DNA from: Enoplolaimus lenunculus | Lineage: Eukaryota; Nematoda; Enoplea; Enoplida; Thoracostomopsidae | Direction: 5' to 3' | Length of the DNA stretch: 64,000 nucleotides | Assembly: GCA_030248215.1 (NCBI GenBank) | Contig: JASANG010001107.1 | Location: 62,001-126,000 of the forward strand | Part shown: in pieces, positions 61,590-64,000 of the stretch | How positions within the stretch are numbered: position 1 is the first letter of the stretch | Layout: each line of letters begins with the position of its first letter | The notes under the pieces: generated by a model | Told to the model about the DNA's origin: nothing | Seen by the model: the letters and a program-made list of their open reading frames with translations, nothing else | Databases searched by the model: none | Program-made: the position numbers and the translations under genes

Positions 61590-62066
61590 ATGGCGAACAT
61601 GAAAATTAACGTGCGAAGCCAATCGAAAAACATGAACATCATTGGGCAATCCGCAAGAAATTGTCGAAGATTAAAGGTGGTGGTGCTTGTTTTTTTCGCT
61701 GTATAAAAGCTACTGTACTGGTGTGGAGTCTGGTCACAACGATGTTTTTAATTGCATTGCGCAATTTATGTCAACTGATTTGCGAGAACGTTTAGATGCA
61801 TTTTACCGATCAAGATATTGCACCATACTTAACACAATACCAATATGGATGATTCCGAGACTTGGGCAGCAGAACAAGAAATAATTGCAACTGCTTACTA
61901 TCTATTAGCCACGATCTATGCGTTTCCTTCAAAAAATGCTCGTAATGGTGAAAAAACATGGTTACGGTTCAAGCCAGTAGTACTTGTTGGGTGCCCTAAG
62001 CATGACAGCGGAATTTTCAGTCTTAACGAGAATCACTACGAAACTTTGAGCGAATCGTCGGGGTGA
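61590..62066 (+). pseudogene. OTU-protease-like fossil, probably from a mobile element
   Basis: Successive stretches match the order of an OTU-type cysteine-protease domain: a GGGACFFRC-like nucleophile motif near 61675, a YxTGVESGHNDVFNCIAQF-like helix near 61705-61775, TWAAEQEIIATA then IYAFP (about 61858-61930), WLRFKP, and a C-terminal IFSLNENHYETL with the expected histidine (about 62010-62050). OTU domains of this style are carried by several mobile-element lineages as well as by host deubiquitinases. The copy looks broken and no other element part was recognised nearby, so the parent family is unknown. The CRE-bearing array lies about 130 bp upstream. Confidence 0.5.
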
Positions 62067-62655
62067 AAATTCGGCCTGCCACAGCTAATTTGTTACATTC
62101 TATAGAGTTTTTTTAGTTTTGACAACTGTTATTTTTGATGGTGCAGTTATGATCTGTTGAGTTTGCCGTAGTCGGTATGTTTGTTCTGTTTGATGTTTAA
62201 TATAAGTAATCCTAGAATTAGTGGCTCTTTTATATAAGTTGCAATACAAAATTAAATTTGACTCAAATTTCTCACACGTTTTTCACGGGCCAACATTGTC
62301 GAAAACCGTTTATATCGCAAAAACTTTTCAAAACATAATAAAAGCACGAATAATATTTGTTTCACTTTAAAAGGGATATTTTTAAGAAAAACAGTGTTAT
62401 TTTGCCATAGATGTTTTATTTTGGCAAGCGCAAGGGTTAAGAGTTCTCATTTTCTCATTCGTGGTGTTAGCTTTTCAAGTGTTCTATATGCACTTTTCAC
62501 AGTGGTACATAAAAGTTCCAGTGGAACCGTTTTAAAATTTGAGCGTGGGAAAATCGTCTAGATTATATATTTGCTGACTAAAACATCAGTTTTCAATTGT
62601 TTAGAACCATATTCTTGCGCCACTTTCAGGAGCGAATATGTATGATGTAAAGAAG

Positions 62656-62821
62656 GGTCCATGTTACTGTAAGGTGCGTCCATGTTTTCGGTAGGTCCAC
62701 AAAAGAGTAGGTTTAGATTCTAGGTTACATTTTTTGCTTAGGCTTAGGCGTAGGTTTAGGCTTAGGCTTAGGAACACATTTTTGCAACGCTTAGCTTAGG
62801 CTTAAGAAGTGTATCCCCTTG
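62656..62821. mobile_element. TTAGGC-cored GGCCAATGTTAC MITE, inverse, one end eroded
   Basis: GGTCCATGTTACTGTAAGG at the left, then AGGTTTAGATTCTAGGTTAC, TTAGGCTTAGG runs and TTTTTGCAACGCTTAG, the inverse of the copies at 15602 and 16964. The right end is lost. Confidence 0.65.
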
Positions 62822-62829
62822 TGAAATTT

Positions 62830-64000
62830 CTGAAGAGCCAAGAAAAAGCACATTTAACAAGCTTCAGCAGAATATAAAATGTTCAGAAATGTTTCTAATC
62901 GATATGCCGCAATAGAACGAAACCTTACAGCCATTTAACTTTTGAAGCTTGACAGCGTCTTGTATAAAATGTAAACTTTTATAAGCCTTTTAAAATCACC
63001 GACCTAAGTGTTCAGCCGTATAAATCAAATGCCAGAGGCTTACTGAATTGTAGATGACGTATATGGCCAAATTAGGGCTGGGAGCTCTAGAGCTGTCGCT
63101 GAAAGTTAGGTTTCTTTGCTATTTTCAACTTTACCCCGATATAGAGTGCAACAAAAATGTTCGCTGTGCCACAAGTATGCTTTCCATTTTAACCTTCGTA
63201 TAACGCTTTTGATTCATAAAATAATGTCAGGTGCTCTATTAATAGCTATAGGCCAATGTAAACAATAAGGGCCGAACGTTTTTCAGGGGCACCAATAGAG
63301 TAAGCTTAGTTTTCGAGTAATTTTCTTCTCAGGCATAGTCGCGAATTTGAATTTTAAACAATCTCGCCAGCTTCGCCACCCCTTTAGGTGTCGTTTGCTT
63401 TAGTTGTTGCTTAATTTTTGATGATCCAATGTCAAGTGCATTATAAATTCAATCGAGCAGCTTCGATGTTTAACATTCCCGAGATAAGCTTGGATGTGAT
63501 TTATCATCGCCTTGCCGTATGAACAAGAAGACTATGCACTGCAGTCCACTTCACTTTTAGGCAACGTATGGGGCGTCATGTAGACAGGGTCGTGTGAAAA
63601 ATCGAGCTGACACCGGGGCTAATGTTTCGGGTTTGCGGGCTCGAATTAACTACCTAGTCACGACACTGACATTTTCTGCTCCAGTCTTAGGAATAAACTG
63701 GGGTTAAAGGAATTTCAGCAGAGGCGTGCAAGAGTTTACGATGACTAAACACGCAAAGTTCAAATTACTCCTGCGTGTACCAAAATTCTTCAAATGGGGC
63801 TGAGTCCCCCTGACCCCGTCTCTACGGGCCCTTTCTCGAGTTTATTCCAACGAATCTAGAACGAGGCAAACCCATTAAATAGGAAGGAACGGCGGGTATT
63901 GCTAACCCAGAAAGGGCTGCAGCTACGAGAAGCGGGTCGGGGTGGGAAAGAGGATTTCTACAAACGTCGCTTACCACACTTGGTGGTAAAAGTAAGTGAC
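62830..64000. other. Nothing recognised except a TTAGGC-family scrap
   Basis: GGCCAATGTAAACAATAAGGG and CAGAGTAAGCTTAG-like sequence at 63252-63315 is an eroded second-family end. The last 500 bp are more GC-rich but show no gene. Confidence 0.35.

Overview
The window looks like animal nuclear DNA: AT-rich, intron-rich protein genes with GT-AG introns, tRNA-derived SINEs, many short inverted-repeat transposons and two long minisatellites. I cannot fix the species. The hexamer TTAGGC (nematode-type telomere unit) is scattered everywhere, but the calcyphosin-like gene is normally linked to motile cilia, so I call it only an invertebrate-like metazoan.

Four spliced protein genes are readable. 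(1) 1987-8294, plus: MFSD12-like lysosomal transporter, 9 exons, 503 aa, complete. (2) 13190-15546, minus: calcyphosin-like EF-hand protein, 4 exons, 208 aa, complete. (3) 31925-40940, minus: enolase, 10 exons, 433 aa, all active-site residues present. (4) 49309-51367, minus: the 3' four exons of an unrecognised membrane protein with a polyQ and PPPY tail; its 5' end was not found. Exon lengths and phases add up without a break in genes 1-3. A compact candidate gene (65 aa, minus, 30263-30460) has a strong start context, a poly(A) signal and an X-box-like palindrome about 100 bp upstream. An OTU-protease-like fossil lies at 61590-62066 and a Ty3/Gypsy integrase scrap at 27300-27490.

Most of the rest is repeats. 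Several non-autonomous families have recognisable ends and 8-bp target duplications typical of hAT transposons: a CCGG-rich group beginning CAGGGTGCAACCGG; a second group beginning CAGGGTACAACCGG; one element beginning CAAGGTTG; and two families with GGCC(A/C)ATGT ends whose cores are arrays of TTAGGC. A third TTAGGC-cored family has ends rich in GTCG/CGAC. Another inverted-repeat family starts GTAGTGACCCGAATAA. Tandem arrays: about 54 x 40 bp (18251-20408), 14 x 93 bp (58076-59377), about 165 bp x 3.5 (56630-57180), and 5 x 25 bp each carrying a perfect CRE palindrome (61331-61457). Region by region: 0-1.2 kb SINEs; 2-8.3 kb MFSD12; 9.6-11.4 kb nested transposons; 13.2-15.5 kb calcyphosin-like gene with a TTAGGC element just upstream; 15.6-18 kb TTAGGC elements; 18.2-20.4 kb minisatellite; 20.4-30 kb gene-poor; 30-31 kb candidate small gene; 32-41 kb enolase; 42.6-45.4 kb TTAGGC-rich block; 49.3-51.4 kb membrane protein gene; 52-64 kb repeats, arrays and the OTU fossil. 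The genes are unrelated housekeeping or cell-biology genes; nothing suggests they act as one pathway.
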